This document shows, piece after piece, positions 62,100 to 64,000 of a stretch of 64,000 bases of DNA. Each line of letters starts with the position of its first letter. Position 1 is the first letter of the stretch. The notes below the pieces were generated by a model. That model saw only the letters and a program-made list of their open reading frames with translations. It searched no databases and was not told the origin of the DNA. Origin of the DNA: Channa striata (taxonomy: Eukaryota; Chordata; Actinopteri; Anabantiformes; Channidae); the NCBI GenBank assembly GCA_033026295.1, contig CM065181.1, positions 24,038,688 through 24,102,687 on the forward strand, given 5' to 3'. Made by a program: the position numbers and the translations under genes.

Positions 62100-62322
62100 T
62101 TTGATTGATGTGGCCACCGCCCAATCACAGACGGCATACAGACACGCAGCCAATCCTGTGCGGCGGGGGGCCGGACCCGGCGGAGGGGGCAGGGTGGGAG
62201 CTATCATGGAGGATCAGTAGACAAACTGTGGCCACCAGAGGAGAGCAGCTACTGCTCCGTTCTCCGGGAGTTTCTCAACTGTTTACCGAGCTTTTCCAGC
62301 CGCTCACACGGCACGTTTCAAC
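62100..62322 (+). promoter_or_regulatory. CpG-rich promoter and 5' untranslated region of the ANP32 gene
   Basis: Two CCAAT boxes (62121-62125 and 62150-62154) and a GC-box-like GGCGGGGGG (62161-62169) precede the start codon by about 150-200 bases. No TATA box is seen. This is the usual layout for a broadly expressed gene. Confidence 0.55.
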
Positions 62323-62376
62323 ATGGACATGAAGAAGAGGATCAGTTTAGAGCTGCGGAACCGGAACCCGGCCCAG
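62323..62376 (+). CDS. anp32e: First coding exon of acidic leucine-rich nuclear phosphoprotein 32 (probably ANP32E); gene continues beyond the window
   Basis: The exon encodes MDMKKRISLELRNRNPAQ and ends in phase 0 at a GTGAGC donor. This is the first segment of ANP32 proteins (M-x-M-K-K/R-I-x-LELRNR-x-P), just before the LRR region ELVLDNC. MKK-I is closest to ANP32E, and proximity to gabpb2/mllt11 fits human 1q21, but ANP32B (MDMKRRIHLELRNR) is not excluded by 18 residues. ANP32E removes histone H2A.Z from nucleosomes and inhibits PP2A. No second exon could be found up to 64000. Confidence 0.8.
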
Positions 62377-64000
62377 GTGAGCGCCTTGGACTTTTACTAA
62401 CATTTCAAGTGGAAGTGCCTGAAATAGCCCGGGAGGTGATGCGGAGCCTGGCTGGGTCATCACGCGGTCCCCGCCGCCGATAGCACATTGTGCGGCAACT
62501 TTGCCTTCAGGCTTCCGCCCCATTAAGCCTCGTATTGATCTGGTTGTAGTGGGATCAGCTGCCGCCCGCAGCTTAGCGGGACCCGCGGTCCGGGGACAGT
62601 TAACGGTGACTGTGGGAGCATCTCGCGGCTCGCTCCGTCCTTCCGCCGCCTCCCGCTCTCTGATGAAACCCCCTCTCCAAGTGAGGCGCAGAAAATGCCC
62701 GTAAAGTGCAGCTAGCGCCGCTTTCACGGTTCTTATCGCACCGGGTCGTGAGATACCACCGAGCAGAACCCGACACCACGTCCCGCTCCGTCAATTATTC
62801 AAGCTCTGACAAGTTGAACGGGAACTTTTAACGTCGTCGGTCCGCGGAGCAGCTGCACCTTACCAGGACCACCAGCCCACGGACAGTCCGTCGGGTCCGG
62901 GCGGGCTGTTGTGGCCGCTCACCGCGCGCTTCGGTCCAGGAAAAAAAATTCTGCGCGTCGACCTGAACAACAACGACGGCGCTCGAGCTTCGTCGTCCTC
63001 TGCCAGCGGACATTTTAAGTCGCCGACGGCCTCGACCTGGACGGAAAGCTCGTATATTCCGACATTTTAGCGAACACGTCGCTGGCCGAGTTTGGAGCGG
63101 AACGCTGGCTCCGTTTCGAGGCTTTAGTCGGGCTTTTGGAGCGACCGTGCGCGGTGGCGGACGCGGGCGCACTGAGGTCGCCCACAGACATTTTGAGAGG
63201 GGGAGCCGCTGCTCGGGAGTAACGCGTTACCGACTTAACGTTACACAAAGCCGATTATCCGCCGCGGGGACGGGGAGCGCTCGGTTAGCAGACGATCGTT
63301 GTCTGAAACGTCCGTGGAAACGGGCGCTGCGTTACTGTAACGCGATTACAGTGTAACGCGGAGGCTTGTGCCGAGACGGCAGCGTCGTGACGGATCGCAC
63401 GGCGGATACACGAGCAGAGTTACGGTAAAACAGAGATTTACCTGTACCTGTCCCACCTGTGACAGGTAAACACTGTAACGGGCCGTGGTATTCGGATTCT
63501 TTGCCGTGTGATTAGGTTACATAACTCGACCGCCAGCCCAGCAGCTCCGCTTAAATAACCCAGTGTGTGCTCCGGGCTTTATCCAGCCAACAGAAATATG
63601 AAAAATATTCACTATTTATGAAGAAGAAAAGCAACATAGACCCAACAACTGTTCGGCATTCTCATTTTTACCTTTGTTCTACTCACTTATTTGAAATTAT
63701 TTCAGCCACTTCCTTTTGTTGATGATTTCCTAGTTTTAAACCGGAGATGCTTCTTCAAAATGTCAGATGATGAAGAGCTCTTCTTTTGTCCAACAAACCC
63801 AGAAATGTTTGCTTTGGTGTTGAGCGTTATATCCCCACATTCCAGCAGCTCGAAACAGGAAGTGTTTGCTGTTATTGCTGGAATATTGAATCAATTTGTA
63901 CAGCTGATTATTGTAACAGTTGCTGCTGGTTAACAGTTTCATCTTTGTCACAGGAAGGTTTCAGTCCAACCCCCCAAAGAGAGTTTATTTTACTCTTGTT
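62377..64000 (+). other. First intron of the ANP32 gene (partial)
   Basis: The first kilobase is very CpG-rich (to about 63420) and continues the promoter island; then it turns AT-rich. Overlapping frames on both strands in 62350-63360 are composition artefacts. A small frame at 63691-63933 (ending VQLIIVTVAAG) has no recognised relatives. Confidence 0.5.

Larger units (their letters stand above)
58921..62322. other. gabpb2 3' flank and intergenic region
   Basis: Candidate poly(A) signals lie at 58977-58982 (AATAAA) and 60018-60023; I cannot tell which is used. The only named element is the tRNA-derived SINE at about 61030-61255. The rest is AT-rich, with no supported gene. From about 62030 the sequence becomes CpG-rich and forms the anp32e promoter. 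Confidence 0.5.

Noticed and set aside
1..64000. CRISPR arrays, operons, bacterial promoters, integrated virus
   Set aside because: The window is vertebrate nuclear DNA. No regularly spaced repeats, ribosome-binding sites or viral genes were seen.

Overview
The window looks like nuclear DNA of a ray-finned (teleost) fish. It has multi-exon genes with GT-AG introns, CpG-rich promoters, many (GT)n/(AC)n microsatellites and teleost-type dispersed repeats. It also has NLR genes of the fish-specific FISNA-NACHT-LRR-B30.2 type. All gene models were built by hand from reading frames, splice-site dinucleotides and exon phase. Names rest on remembered family sequences, not on a search.

Layout. (1) 1-9182: mostly noncoding, with a LINE tail (about 538-790), a SINE-like piece (3110-3345), an orphan minus-strand exon resembling the N-terminal repeat of fish NLR proteins (3768-3873) and a probable DNA-transposon remnant (5263-5640). 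(2) 9183-12562 (+): bnipl, a BCH-domain protein, with one apparent frame break. (3) 17762-22746 (-): cdc42se1, a small CRIB-domain CDC42 effector. (4) 29593-47873 (+): two tandem NLRC3-like genes. The first is complete apart from a frameshift in B30.2. The second is a 5'-truncated pseudogene with several lesions. Fragments of several retroelement types and nested repeats lie between and inside the two copies. (5) 50037-50517 (+): mllt11 (AF1q). (6) 54816-57993 (+): gabpb2, behind a CpG-rich promoter and followed by a degenerate tandem repeat in its 3' flank. (7) 62323 onward (+): first coding exon of an ANP32 family gene, most likely anp32e, which runs off the window.

The order and orientation bnipl(+), cdc42se1(-), mllt11(+), gabpb2(+) match human 1q21 as I recall it, where ANP32E is also in the neighbourhood. 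The NLR pair sits between cdc42se1 and mllt11, so it looks like a lineage-specific insertion into an old conserved block.

The conserved genes are not one pathway: Rho/CDC42 signalling (bnipl, cdc42se1), transcription (mllt11, gabpb2) and chromatin (anp32e). The NLR copies belong to a rapidly changing innate-immune family. I saw no convincing wholly new system. The points most worth a second look are the NLR birth-and-decay unit, the bnipl cassette of skippable exons, the gabpb2 internal donor and the repeat array downstream of gabpb2.
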